From NCBI GenBank assembly GCA_028564705.1, contig JAPXFQ010000166.1, forward strand, positions 62,001-126,000: 64,000 nt of DNA. The letters are read 5' to 3'. Source of the DNA: Apricaphanius iberus. Lineage: Eukaryota; Chordata; Actinopteri; Cyprinodontiformes; Aphaniidae. The notes under the pieces were generated by a model that saw only the letters and a program-made list of their open reading frames with translations, was not told where the DNA came from and did not search any database. This document shows, in pieces, positions 38,110 through 49,669 of this stretch; positions within the stretch are counted from its first letter, which is position 1; each line of letters starts with the position of its first letter. A program made the translations under genes and the position numbers.

Positions 38110-38169
38110 TACTGAAGCTGCAGAGCGGTGGGTTAAACTACGACTCTCTGGACCCTGGTTTGTCAGTGT

Positions 38170-38730
38170 TTTGAAGGACTAATAAATCTGTCCAGATTCC
38201 TAGAAAGAAGAGCTGCTCCACCCAAAGTGGGATGGATGCCGTCTCTCCAGATTAGACCAGGTTTTCCCCAAAAAGTTTTCCAATTATCAATGTAGCCCAC
38301 GTTGTTTGCTGGACACCAGTCAGACAACCATCAATGAAATGACAGCATACGGCTAAACATGTCGTCACCGGTCCGATCGGGCAGGGGGCCATATTACACA
38401 GTCCGCCATCTTTTTAGCACACTAACACATCGAAGCATCACTAATTTTAGTGACCTCCGGCTGGCGTAACTGGGTGTCATTACCGCCAGCGTGAATAACA
38501 ATCTTACTTTATTTTCTCTTATCCTTAGCCAGCAGTTTCAGGTGGGATTTTATGTTGCCTGTTCTGGCCCCTGGAAAAAACATTTGACTATGGTCGATGT
38601 TGTCTCTAATGCCACGTTTCGGTCTATGGAACTACCAATTACCAGAGTCTGTTTCTCAGTGGGTGCGTCACTGAGTGGGGAAAATCTGAGAAAGAGAGCT
38701 AGATGGAAGAGATGTAGCCATAGTTGCTAC
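38170..38730 (-). pseudogene. LINE ORF1 remnant: SGNH/GDSL-type esterase
   Basis: In pieces of different frame the minus strand reads PTEKQTLVIGSSIDRNVALE (block I, where the nucleophile box is G-S-S in place of G-D-S), then KIVIHAGGNDTQLRQPEVTK (block III, GGND), [16 protein letters not shown] and [18 protein letters not shown] with the D-x-x-H pair of block V (about 38243-38232). Such esterase domains are known in ORF1 of L2/CR1-type LINEs and are thought to act on lipids or membranes during retrotransposition. At least one frameshift and in-frame stops break it. Confidence 0.75.
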
Positions 38731-38960
38731 GAAGCTAAGCTAATGAGCTAGCGAGATCTTAGAACACTGAGAACCATTGTGTGAGACAGAAAAGGTTCCC
38801 AAAACATAAAGTACACCAACTGGAAATAAGTGTAGTAGTGTGCTTGTGTGTTAAAATAACTTAGAAAGACCTCAATAAAGAAAAAAAATAGATCAATCAA
38901 AGAGAATCTGAGCACCAAACACAAAGCAGCTCCAATGAGTTCAGCAGTGACAACAGGAAG

Positions 38961-41431
38961 TGACACAGCAAATGTCGCAATACTCACAATGTCCACCAGT
39001 CTCCCTTTTCAAAAGTGATAAGCTGATGAAGCTGACAGGTAACAAATGTTATGTTTGAATATTCTAGTTTAATTAAAAAATGCACATCCCAGTGAATAAA
39101 TTTGACCTATTTCTGTTCTGAGCATCACACGACTTAGCAGCATTATATATTATATACAGTGTGCTGGTGCCAGTGTTTTTTTTTATCAGAACCACTGCAG
39201 TAGGGCAACTTGATGTTTGTAGAACGATGCAGCATTAGTGTAACTAGTAATGTAACTAATTTACTTTCCAAAAAAGGGACTAAGTAATGAAATGAATTGC
39301 TTATTTGAGAAGTAATCAGTTATTTGTAATTACTTTTTTGAGTAACTACCCCAAGACTGATCACGAATCACACCAACAAAATGTATTCAGTTGTTCATGT
39401 TCCCATTGGAGACATTTCCTGAAGATTTCTTAGAAATCAGTCAATAACTTTTTGAGTTATCTTGACAGACAGACAAACAGACAGACAAAAGCATATACTT
39501 CCTGGAGGAGGTCAATAATAAGTAACTTATTATCATAGTATAAACAAAGGTTATTGGTTTTAAATGGAGAAAATAGAAAAAAGTTTAAAAGGTGAAGACA
39601 CATTTACAATTTACATTTTAAGTGTAGGCCAAGAGCATTCTAATAAATAAATCTATTTGATTTAACCTTAAAATGAATGTAAGATATGACTATAATAAAT
39701 ATCAATAAAGGACTGTCCCAAAACACAGAAATGGACCCTTATTAAACAGTAGATTGGTGGCTAAAGTTGAAGGGTAAAATAGTATAACCTTAAAGTGCTA
39801 GTATCACATCTTTACAGGTTATAATGGCATCTGTCACTAAGAGTGGACCTGTCAGACACTACTTTCATGGAGTTGAATTGCTCTTAATGGCTGTGTCTCC
39901 TGGTTCAGACCCACTTTTAAACGCGGCGTGATGTCTGTCTGAGAAACAGTGACGTTAAAAGCATTCAGCTTGAAAGAGATGGTCCATCTTATGGAGCTCT
40001 TTTTTTCTTCTTCTGTCCTTTGTTCAGATCATTTGAGTTAGCCAACAGTGTTTGTTAAGGGAAAAACTCCCTGGAGGACAGCAAGGGCTTCACTGTAAAA
40101 TGGTCAGTATGGAAAGCTTCATTGTTTAAGTAATGCTCTCACTGAGGGACACTAAAAGCCCTCTAGATATGTTTAAATGTTTAATGACATAATGATGACA
40201 CAACATTCATGTCTTACTCATCCATGTTGAAAATTTTTTAAGTAGGTAAAACATTTCATTTAGAAAAAGATGGCTCATGTCCCCAATACCACCTACAAAA
40301 CAAACTGGCTAAGAACAACAAAGTTCAATTTATGTTTGAGTATTTTCTGGGTTGTTTGTATGTTTTCTCACTCCAGTGGGACGCTTATGAAAGTGTTCTT
40401 TTGCATCAGAAATAAGGTATGCTGGTCCACTGGGAAGTAAAGGAAAGTGGGTTTTAGAATATGTGGGAGACCAAATTCCTACAGCTAGAAGTACCTCTGT
40501 GCCAGACTAAACAGTGGGCGCGGGCCCAAACACACACACTAATGGAAGATTGAAGTAGTATACAGTGTAAATGTGCAGATTTGGGTTAAGTGTCGTAGGG
40601 CCACCAAGTTATCATCAAAGAAACATCACATACAGTTCCTTTTCTATCAGTCTCAAATAATGGTTTAAAACAACACTTGCAATTACATTGTAGAAAAGCT
40701 ATTTTCAGTTCTTAATTGTGTGTTAAGTCTCTAACATATCTATCTTATTGGCACAATTAAGCCCCTTTTTACTATTATTATTTAGCTGCTTTTCAACTGT
40801 ACTGATGGTATAATTTGAAAAATCAAAAGAAATCAACTAAAATCTTAGGAAGTCAATTGTGGACCTCTACAATTCTGGTTCCCTCTTGGGCACAGTCTTA
40901 AGGTCCAGGAACATGCTATATTCATCTTTTTAAACAGTTATACACAAAGACATTGTATAAGTATATACAGTATATATTGTGGAAATATTGGAGCAAAATC
41001 TCAAGACATCAGCCAAGAAGTTACAGTCTTCCTCATAGACAATGTTATATAGCCAGAACACTTACAAAGTTACTTACAAAGTGTTACGTACAAAGTGGCT
41101 AAATCCACCGTTTTGCTGGACTCGTAAGTGGAACATAAAGTAATAAATCAACCCCCCCCCCTCCGCTCAGCAGCGTGTCTCTTCCCACCAGCAGCGTTTC
41201 AGCCATGCATTGTCTGCAAATGCGTTCCACGCAGCTGTTATTGGGATATCAATCACAGTAGAATTGCAGTTGCATAACTGAATGGCTACTGTGCAGAATT
41301 TTTTTTAAAGAAATTTCAGAAACCTTTCACTCCCAAGACTGAAAATAATTCTGATCATGCCTTCTTTTTGTCCTTGTAAAAAGGATGATTGATACCATGT
41401 GCATTAGGTAATTTAATGATTAACTTCTCGT
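38961..41431. other. intergenic DNA with decayed repeats
   Basis: The stretch 39240-39360 (AGTAATGTAACTAATTTAC style) and 39370-39530 (TTTTTGAGTTATCTTGACAG then ACAGACAGACAAACAG) look like old interspersed elements without assignable ends. A C-run lies at 41151-41165. No gene was seen. Confidence 0.4.
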
Positions 41432-41432
41432 C

Positions 41433-41500
<68 letters not shown>
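41432..41500. repeat. compound (TG)n(TA)n microsatellite
   Basis: About five TG units lead into roughly 29 uninterrupted TA units ending before GAGCTTGATG. Confidence 0.95.
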
Positions 41501-41503
<3 letters not shown>

Positions 41504-43129
41504 CTTGATGTGTTCTGGAAGCGTAGCGTACAATAAATAGACCCCATGCAAAAATTTAGGAAACGGCTGTGACAAGCTTTTGCAATCCGATTCGTACCTG
41601 ATGGAAATGGAAAAATTGACTATAACAGCAGCTTTTAGTTGTGTATTAAGCTTTGCAAGCGTTATGCCTTAAGCGTCTGGTGAAAAGCAGGCTTTACAGG
41701 CAACAAAGTCAATGTTTTAAACTGGTGATCTCAAAGCCCTGATCTCAGGCCCATAAAAATTGAGGGTGGAGCTGACCGTAGGTGTGCTTTTGATATCTTA
41801 TATAAGGAGTACTCCTGAAGAATTGACACAAATAGTATTCTGTCCTTGAATATTTATCCCTCGCAAAATACTATAATTGGTGGTACAGTGTTGAAAAAAA
41901 AAAAAAAAAATTTACTCTAAATTGATTCTTATAAATATCAAACTGAATCCATTAGCAAGTACAAAAATCTATTTAATTGTTGAACATTGTTTGCCCTTTT
42001 TACAGGTAGAATTGGAAGGAAAAGTCCAGCCAGCCATTTTGAGGCTTGTATCTGAAAGGGATATAACAGTTTCCCCTCGATTACTGTTTCTCACCCAGGC
42101 CTAAGTCATTGAATTACAGGCATATAATTAGGATAACAGCTAAAAAAACAAAAAACATTTTAATAGCAGTGACCCATGTCTATATCGCACTGGATCAGAT
42201 TGAATAAGATTGGATCGTGATTCTAACTCTTGATAATCGGAATCGAATCGGTTCTTGAAATTTGAATCAATACTCAGTCCAAATAAGGGGGTTAGTTACC
42301 CTATTTAGATTTTAAAACAATGTTATTATTCATCATTGGTTGGTGTTCATTGCTGTTAAAAAAACAGTCATTACCCTAATGTCTTTGGTGTATGAAAATT
42401 ATATCCCAGCTCAGATTTTAAATCTATCTTTCACCACAAGTTTTTGTACAGCAAAGTGTCAGCAGGGGTATTGTGGTGTTAATGTCAACATGTAGAATAT
42501 GTCTGTACTTTTGTTTGTTTTTTGAGAGTTACAAATTGTGAGAATAGTTGTACTTATGAAGATATGTTGAACGATTTTTACTGCACTAGCAGATTAAATG
42601 TATTGTTAAATAAGGCTGTTTCAAAAAACACATCTTGGTGGCCTATCAGGGTGATACTGCCAACACAGTTTGTCCTATGAATATGCTGTGGAGGAATGGC
42701 GATGCAAGAATATTGCGGCATTCGTGCAATAGAGGGTGAAGGACAGTGACCTTTTGGAGCCACTCGTGAAATGAAACTGAAAGGGCCACCCACGTGTATG
42801 TAATCACATATGTTTGATGTAGAGGGTATTGTCATGAGGTACAGATTTTTGCACCAGACAAATGACTTCTCATGGGTGTGTAGAGGTTCTGGAGGCTGAA
42901 TATGTGCTCTGCTGCCAAATTGGCACTAAGCACCCTTCAGCCAGAGTTTTGAAATAGGGGAAAACATTTTCAACATAAGTGATCAGAAATCGCTTCAGTG
43001 CTACAAAATTCTGCTTCTGCAGCAACTTATTGTAGCTCTTTGAAGCGCGATCAGCTGCACCTGTCACAGATGCTGTCAACTCCTTGTTAGAGAGATACAT
43101 TAAATACAGTGTATTTAGTCAAGTCAAGA
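41501..43129. other. intergenic DNA with a hAT-like scrap and two open minus frames
   Basis: A long poly-A run lies at 41894-41910. The text GATAATCGGAATCGAATCGG near 42232 resembles a fish hAT-like miniature element. Two neighbouring minus frames, 42578-42835 and 42870-43100 (85 and 76 codons), face the same way but show no domain I recognise; they could be old transposon coding. Confidence 0.35.
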
Positions 43130-43203
43130 TCAAGGTCAAATTTATTTTTATATCAAATATACAACTTTGAAGACTGCCCAAAGTACCTCACAGAATAAAA
43201 TAG
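43130..43203 (-). mobile_element. LINE 3'-end fragment
   Basis: AAGATCAAGGTCAAATTTAT followed by GCCCAAAGTACCTCACAG, read on the minus strand, matches the style of the short conserved 3' tail of fish L2/CR1-like LINEs (agtgctttac... aaataaa... repeat). Only the tail survives. Confidence 0.5.
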
Positions 43204-43691
43204 AAATGATGACAAAGAATAAAAAGTTAAGCTTGTTTGGCTAGCTTATGAATATCCTTAAAGAACGGGTTTGGCAGAAAGTATTGATTATAACAAAGTG
43301 TTAAAATCAGCCTCCGCATTCCAAAAGTACGTCTAATATGAGACTCTTAAAAATTTAATCTCAGAATTTTCCATACCAAATCCGATTTTTTTTCGATCTT
43401 TTTTTTCTACCAATGTTTTTTTAAAAGAAATTTCAAGTGATTAAAAATATCTTTAAAAACCTTGCTTTTATTTCAATCACACTGTTCCAGAGCTGACCTG
43501 AATTCAAAGTCCAACTAAAAACAAGCTGTAAAGAATCCTTGTAAAACAAAATGGTAGCCCCTGGGTGGATTGACTCTGAGCTATGGAAGTCCATGTAGTG
43601 CATTAGTTGAAAAAAAAATCTTAATGTTCAAAAAAATTAATCGTCATAAACAGAGAATTTAATTAATCTATTTTATTGATTAATCACCCAT
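43204..43691. other. anonymous AT-rich DNA
   Basis: Poly-T and poly-A rich; no feature recognised. Confidence 0.4.
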
Positions 43692-43970
43692 AGGGATGGG
43701 TACCAATCCAATACCATTATGTTACCTGTTCTGACATGAACGGTAGTAGCCAGACCGAAAAGCAACGCACATTTCGGTGACTTATTTCGGTTCTTTTTTT
43801 CCTGGAGATGTCAAACCATATTGATTTTGTGCATGCCATCAGTCGAGAGCAATTCTCTATATTACCAAAAAAGGTAAACATAGCTATCTTTTTGCAAAAA
43901 AAAAAAAAAAACTGCTTAAAGTAAGGGCTGTTAAATTTAACGCACCAATGCGGAACGATCAATCCCTACA
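43692..43970. mobile_element. hAT-like miniature element
   Basis: The left end reads TAGGGATGGGTACCAATCC and the right end reads GATCAATCCCTA, so the outermost 8-9 bases are inverted repeats with one mismatch. The interior holds a 15-base A run and no coding. This fits a decayed non-autonomous hAT-like element, but target duplications are not clear. Confidence 0.4.
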
Positions 43971-44129
43971 ATGAACTCATCTTTTTTGCTGATATGATAA
44001 AGAGTTATCTGTGGGAATTTTCAGTCCACTTTGGATGTCAGTTCGCTGTGCGGTCCAGAGTTTAAATGCTCCGTATTTATTTTGATTTATGCATGTTGGT
44101 TAATGTATAGCTTCAGTAGATTTCATAAT

Positions 44130-45218
44130 GGGTTTAGATGAAGCTAATATTTATGATAATTCCAAAAGTTCAACAGAATCAAAATGGTACAGACATAAAC
44201 ATGGTTCTACAGTTCTCTCTGATATTGCCTCATTTACTGAAAGACAGTTAATCATGTTTGGGAGAATGCCAATGATTTTATTTTTAATAGAATTTATTTT
44301 ATTTATGAAGAATCCCATAAAGTCATCACTACTGAGAGAAGGGGGAATAGTTGGCTCAACAGAGCTATGACTCTGTGTAAGTTTGGCAACTGTACTAAAA
44401 AGAAACCTAGGATTGTTTTTAGTTACCTCTATTAATTATGAAGAATATGCTTTCCTGGCTTGTCGAAGGGCGTTTTTGTAAAATAGGGGACAATTTTTCC
44501 AGGTTAGAAAGAAATCATTTAAGTGTGTAGAGCGCCATTTCCCATCCAATTTCCTAGTATTCTGCCTTAAAGTACGCAACTCTGCACTAAACCAGGGAGC
44601 CAACTTCCTATGACCTATTACCTTCTTTTTTAAGGGGGCTACACTGCCTAGCGCTAAACGCAGTAAGGAAGTAATACTTTGAACCAGACCATCAGTTTCT
44701 GAAGGACTAGTGTTGGAATTACTGCGGTCCACTGTGGTATTCTGAGACACGTAGGGAAGCAAGAATGGAACAGATTCTTTAAAAGTTGTTACAGCACTGT
44801 CTGATAAAGTTCTACTGTAATTAAATTTTCTTTCAGATTTTGGAATTTTGGATAAAGTAAATTCAAAGGTTATCAAAAAATGGTCAGATAGGACTGGGTT
44901 ATGTGGGAGGACTATTGCTATATGTCAGTACAGTATACTGGTGTGTTGACCAGATTATGTGGGCCCCTTCACTTTCTGAGTAAAGCCAATTGAGTCTAAG
45001 ATAATGTTAAAGGCTGTAGTTTGGCACTTTCAATGTCTATGTGAATATTCAAATGCTTTATTATAATTACCTGATAAGTGTTTAAAACTAAATCAGATAA
45101 AAAATCTGAGATGCTGTCCAAGAATTGAGAGTAAGGGCCTGCTGGGCGATATAAAACCACAAAACAAAAGTGATTTTAAACTAAGGATTAGATGTTCAAA
45201 AGAGCTGTAGTTTATAAT
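44130..45218 (-). mobile_element. LINE internal fragment, second copy of 36636-37719
   Basis: This 1089-bp block matches 36636-37719 closely across its whole length and in the same orientation. It covers the end of the endonuclease and the linker to the reverse transcriptase (MITFEFTLSKIPKSERKFNY to about GHRKLAPWFSAELRTLRQNT). This copy lacks about 17 bp near 44917 present in the other and has about 22 bp near 44505-44530 that the other lost. Frame-breaking changes near 45005 are shared. Both LINE ends are absent. Confidence 0.85.
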
Positions 45219-45230
45219 AAAATCTGATGA

Positions 45231-45266
45231 TTCAGATTATCAATTTAATGAAGTTGATAATCTGAA
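45231..45266. repeat. perfect inverted repeat next to LINE fragment end
   Basis: TTCAGATTATCAA (45231-45243) is followed after 10 bases by its exact complement TTGATAATCTGAA (45254-45266), giving a 13-bp stem. It begins 13 bp beyond the right end of the LINE fragment. Confidence 0.85.
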
Positions 45267-46189
45267 CCACTTACTACCAGCACCGATAGGAATAATACAT
45301 CCCTCAGTCAAAGGGTGGCATCATACACGCAGCAGATAAACAATCTACAAACCATCAGGAGCATAAGAAGAAACACAATGTAAAAAGTAGTTGGAACCAG
45401 TGCAATTTTCCCCTCTGGATAATTTACCTCCTTGCGCGTCAACGAGAGAATTACCCTGACTGCATTGTAAGAAACAATGCAGTCCCTTCAGTACTTTTAT
45501 TCTTTTCCTCTGAGTAGACAGTTCACAAACCAGCTAATTATCGCCCCTGAATCGAATTAAACAATTTAGAGCTCATTGGCTTACGTTTGGCAAAAAGGCT
45601 GTTCATTGTGGTCTGATCCAACAGAGCTACTGTAACTCAAATTGCTAAAGAAAAAACATTGGTTTAGCTTGGAAAGATGTGTGTTCACACAATGGATTAC
45701 AGTTGGTGTAACGGTCTGCACACACTGAAAAGAAAAAAAACTTGCTTGGTCAACATCATTAAATTATGTAAATCATTTCCACCCAACTGATTTGGGTCGA
45801 TTTAGCAATAAAGAATTTTGTTGAGTGAACTCAATGTGAACATGTTGGGTCAACTTAATACATTTGGGTTGCTATAAGGCTCAAAAATAAAAAGCAGGGG
45901 ATGGGACTCAAACTCAGGAAAGGGCCTCTGTTTTCTGAGCACCTGCATTAACCACTTTGCTACACAATAACTCAGAAAACACATATGACTTCATTTCCAG
46001 TGTTAACTAAACATGATTATAATGTTTCAGTAATACAACTATGTAACTTTTTTCATGAAAAAGGGAATTGACAGGTCTTTACGATAATATTATAATATTT
46101 TCCTTGAAACAGACTTATTTATTTTCTTTTAAATATATTTTTATCCCATGTTTTTTCCCCATTATTTCTACCTAGTTCCAGTTCTGGGC
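45267..46189. other. intergenic DNA with a possible miniature element
   Basis: The stretch 45720-45990 (CACACTGAAAAGAAAAAAAAC, then ACATGTTGGGTCAACTTAAT) resembles a non-autonomous fish DNA element, and its right part resembles a tRNA-like tail (GGGACTCAAACTCAGG). Ends are not resolved. Confidence 0.35.
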
Positions 46190-46422
46190 ATTGCTCTCCC
46201 TCTGCTAACTGTGGGAGGGCCCTGCACTGAAGCTCAAACCTCCTTCTTGCCTGAGCAGGCCCTTCTTTTCACCTGAAGCGTGAAAAGGGTTTCCCCAGCT
46301 CACGTTATTCCACTCAGATCCTCCCAAACCCTTCAGGTGCCTCAGTCAGCCAGGAGGAGGCAGTATACCGCCCAGAACTGATGCATGTTTTTGTGGGAGT
46401 AACTGACATTAGCTACTCAAGG

Positions 46423-46604
46423 AAGCATGGGGAGAACATGCAAACAGAAAGGCCCTTTCACCAACCCCACCCAGGTTGTGGGTGCTGATGATATGGAGGA
46501 ACAAACACACCCTCAGCACCCACAGCGTCCCTGGCAGGAATTGAACCCAGGACCTTCTAGCTGTGAGGTGAGCTGCACTACCAGCTGCACCACCATACTC
46601 CCCC
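46423..46604 (-). mobile_element. diverged SINE fragment
   Basis: The minus strand has a tRNA-like head (GGTGGTGCAGCTGGTAGTGC, CCTGGGTTCAATTCC) and the text GTTTGCATGTTCTCCCC of the GGAT-tail family, but its middle differs, with GGGTGCTGAGGGTGTGTTTG. The GC-richer stretch 46190-46420 next to it may belong to the same composite. Confidence 0.5.
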
Positions 46605-48354
46605 AAAACAGACTTACTTTCAATAAATTAGAATATGTTTTCCGATAAGATGCATTATATCAAAAATAGTTTTAAAAAAATAACAACTTTTAAGCAGGTA
46701 TTAAACAGACTTTTTATTAAGCCAACATTTCAGTATTAAATGTTTTGGTCTGATGAAATATTCTAGAACACCAGCTCATAACTTAAGTAACGACAGGAAA
46801 TAAGATGTAATAGCATAACATACAAGAGATATTACAAATATATTATGGATAACACCCAAAAGCATATGAGCAAATCAGTTATATGATTCTCTGTTTAGCT
46901 GCTTGATTGATCTGACAGGTTAGTTTACTTGGCTTAACTGTTGAAGTCTGAACTGTAATTAAACAATAAAAAATGAAGAAAAACAGAGCTTATATATGAA
47001 AGTATTTGCAGGCTCTAACCTGTACAGTTTCAATTTTACATCTTAAAAGACACAGTATAGTCGTGTGCAAAACAAAATTTAGAAACAAATACATTTGTAG
47101 ATTTGTGGTTTTTTTGCTACAAATAAAAGCCAGTCATTTGCAAAACTGATGATAGAATGTGTTTTTATGTTGGTATAAAATTGTGGATGTCCAGTGTAAG
47201 TGTGAAGGTTTGCTTAGGTTTATGACCTTTTTACCCCACATGCAGCACCGATGTTCATATCCAGTCCTAAATGATGTGGAAGACTGACACTTTGTCAAAC
47301 ACTCCTACCCCACGAATGCATGGTGAGAGATGCAACCAGAGTCCTTCTCACCTCATTGTCCTTTCCTGGAACCGAGGATGGAGTGCTGAAGCCCTCCCTT
47401 TGCACTGGCTACAACTGTCATCTCATTGAGACCTCCGCAGCACTTAGCCACCATTTGCTTTTAAGGTTGTCTGACAGGACAGCAGCCACGTGTGATCAAA
47501 CTTTACTTTCACTATGCACTTGTGACAGTTCATTGAGAGAGGCTCTAATGTGCTGTCAGTGGTATGCTCCACTCAGCTGCCTTGATTTACCTTCCCCATC
47601 TGTCTCAGTCAAATAGCACTAAGTCAGGAATGATTGGAGGAAAGGTGGCCTATTAATTCCACATCCTTGAATTTAGCCATAAACTCACTTCACATGATCC
47701 AAATGTATATTTCTACTTTGAATCCTCATTATTTCCTGGTCAAATATACAGGAAAAAAGATAAATTAACAAAAAATATTTTGCATTAGTTTTGAAGTTTT
47801 GCTATAATTTTAAAAACCAACTCATAGGGCTCTATTTTGAATGTATAAAGATAAAGGAACAATAATTTTGATATCATATGTCTACATAATTTATCTTTTA
47901 AAGAAGACAATAAACAAGCATTGTATTGGCATTGTATAATTTCAGATATTTTGACAGAAAATATGTTAGAAAATGTTGCTCTAGCGAGTTTATGTTGCTT
48001 TCAGACTTTTTTATTGTATGATCTTAGATTTTACAGTTTATAAGTCTTTATTCAGAAAGAATCTTAACATCAACAGAGGTAAGAAACATAATTTAATACA
48101 AACTGCTTTAAGCCTCAATGGAGGCTTGAGTTTTTAAAATTATAATTAATTTACCTAAACTTCCGCTTATGGAGAAGAAAGTCCAACCCACTTTAAGTAA
48201 ATAGCAGGTCTAAGGATTTTATGATTTAATTTAATTGAATTTAATGTTATTTTATTGGTAAGACACCTCATGATGCCGTCTTTGCTTTCAATAGGTTCCC
48301 TAAAGTAGCCAAGTATTAATTATGTTTATTGTTTTACAATAGAGATTTTAAGTT
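46605..48354. other. anonymous intergenic DNA
   Basis: An open plus frame at 47320-47616 (98 codons) has no known domain. No other feature is recognised. Confidence 0.4.
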
Positions 48355-49050
48355 GCTACCATTGCTAAGATCAGAGGAGTGTTGTCGAAACCAGACTTAT
48401 AGAGACTTATCCATGCATTTGTCTCCAGCAGGTTAAACTACTGTAACAGCCCGCTCACTGGCGCTCTAAACGAGCTGTTAGACAGCTGCAGTACATCCAG
48501 AACGCTACTGCTCGAGTCCTGACAAGAACCAGGAAATACGACCATATTAGTCCAGTGCTCCGGTCTCTGCACTGGCTTCCTGTCGCTCAGAGAATAGAAT
48601 TTAAAACAGCTCTACTTGTACAGGTACAGGTCTTTTCATGGTTTGGCACCAAAGTACATCTCTGACATGTTAGAGACATATGAACCATCTCGGGCCCTGA
48701 GAACTTCAGGGAGGGGTCTCCTGGTGGTTCCCAGAGTCAACAATAAACACGGTGAGGCTGGATTTCAGTTTCAGGCAGCTACAATATGGAGCAGTCTTCA
48801 TGAGGATGTGAGACAAGTCTCAACTCTAACAATGTTTAAATCCAGGCTGAAAACAGTTCTTTTTACCCATGTATATGACAATTGAAAGTATTTTATCTGC
48901 ACTCTTGCTTTTTATTGTAATTAATATTTTTTTAAGTTGATGGGTTTTTTTTCTGTTTATCTGTTTTCTTAATTTATGCAACTGTGAAGCACTTTGAATT
49001 GTGCCTTGTGTATGAATTGTGCTCTAAAAATAAACTTGCCTTGCCTTGCC
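48355..49050 (+). mobile_element. 5'-truncated LINE with target-site duplication
   Basis: The block encodes, in two frames, the end of a LINE reverse transcriptase: HAFVSSRLNYCNS, then QNATARVLTRTRKYDHISPV and HWLPVAQRIEFKT, then GLAPKYISDMLETYEPSRAL to FKSRLKTVLFTH (48616-48885). A 3' UTR and (TTGCC)n tail follow. TTAAGTT flanks it on both sides (48348-48354 and 49051-49057). It is a different family from the 34.6-38.9 kb element. Truncation at the 5' end is normal for LINE insertions. Confidence 0.85.
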
Positions 49051-49121
49051 TTAAGTTTTAGTTAGTGTATCAAACTCCAATATAATAACTTTGCCCAAAT
49101 TTCATAAATATGTTTGCAATA

Positions 49122-49423
49122 GACTGCACAGTGGCACAGTTGGTAGCACTGTTGCCTTGCAGCAAGAAGGTTCTGGGTTTGAATACAGTACCCCCCACAG
49201 TCCAAAAACATGACTAGTTAATTGGTCTCTTTAAATTGCCCTTAGGTGTGAATGTGTGCATGCATTGTTGTTTTTCCTGTGTGTCTCTATGTTGCCCTCC
49301 CATGGACTGGCGACCTGTCCAGGGTGTACCCCGCCTCTCGCCCAGTGAACGTTGGAGATGGGCACCAGCCCTGCAGAGGATAGACAGGTATATGTTAAAG
49401 TAAAAAAAGATAATGGATGGATG
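49122..49423 (+). mobile_element. SINE (GGAT-tail family), internally deleted
   Basis: The head GACTGCACAGTGGCACAG and the text TGGACTGGCGACCTGTCCAG match the copy at 54506-54874, and the 3' end is GGATGGATG. About 60 bp between the B-box region and CCACAGTCCAAAAACATG is missing. Confidence 0.8.
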
Positions 49424-49636
49424 TTTGAGATAAAATATAAATGAATAGAATGAAAAAATCCAATACTATAATTCATAAGAAGTATGAGTAAAAATTAGGA
49501 TTTCAGATTCCAAGCTAAATATCTTCCCTTTCTACTAACATTTTGATGTGTTTTCATGTGCAGGTTTATTCAAAATAAGTATGACCAGCTCTTCTGTGTT
49601 CTTATTTCGTGATTATTTGGTGATATTTAACCGTGT

Positions 49637-49669
49637 GTTTGTACAATTACAATTGTAAATTGTACAAAC
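49637..49669. repeat. nested inverted repeat
   Basis: GTTTGTACAATT (49637-49648) and AATTGTACAAAC (49658-49669) are exact complements. The centre contains TACAATTGTA, itself a palindrome. The whole could extrude as a cruciform. Confidence 0.85.

Larger units (their letters stand above)
34628..38960 (-). mobile_element. near full-length, dead L2-type LINE
   Basis: Reading leftward, the element has a 5' leader (about 38960-38740), an ORF1 esterase, an ORF2 with endonuclease and reverse transcriptase, and a 3' UTR to about 34628. The 3' UTR matches 27765-28300 closely, but the last ~70 bp and the GAATTG tail are missing here. ORF order and sequence style fit the L2 clade of fish LINEs, which copy their RNA into DNA at a nicked target. 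Frameshifts, stops, an in-frame loss of about 30 codons and a damaged catalytic box show it cannot move itself. Confidence 0.85.

Noticed and set aside
47320..47616. 98-codon open plus frame
   Set aside because: No domain and no splice support; treated as chance.
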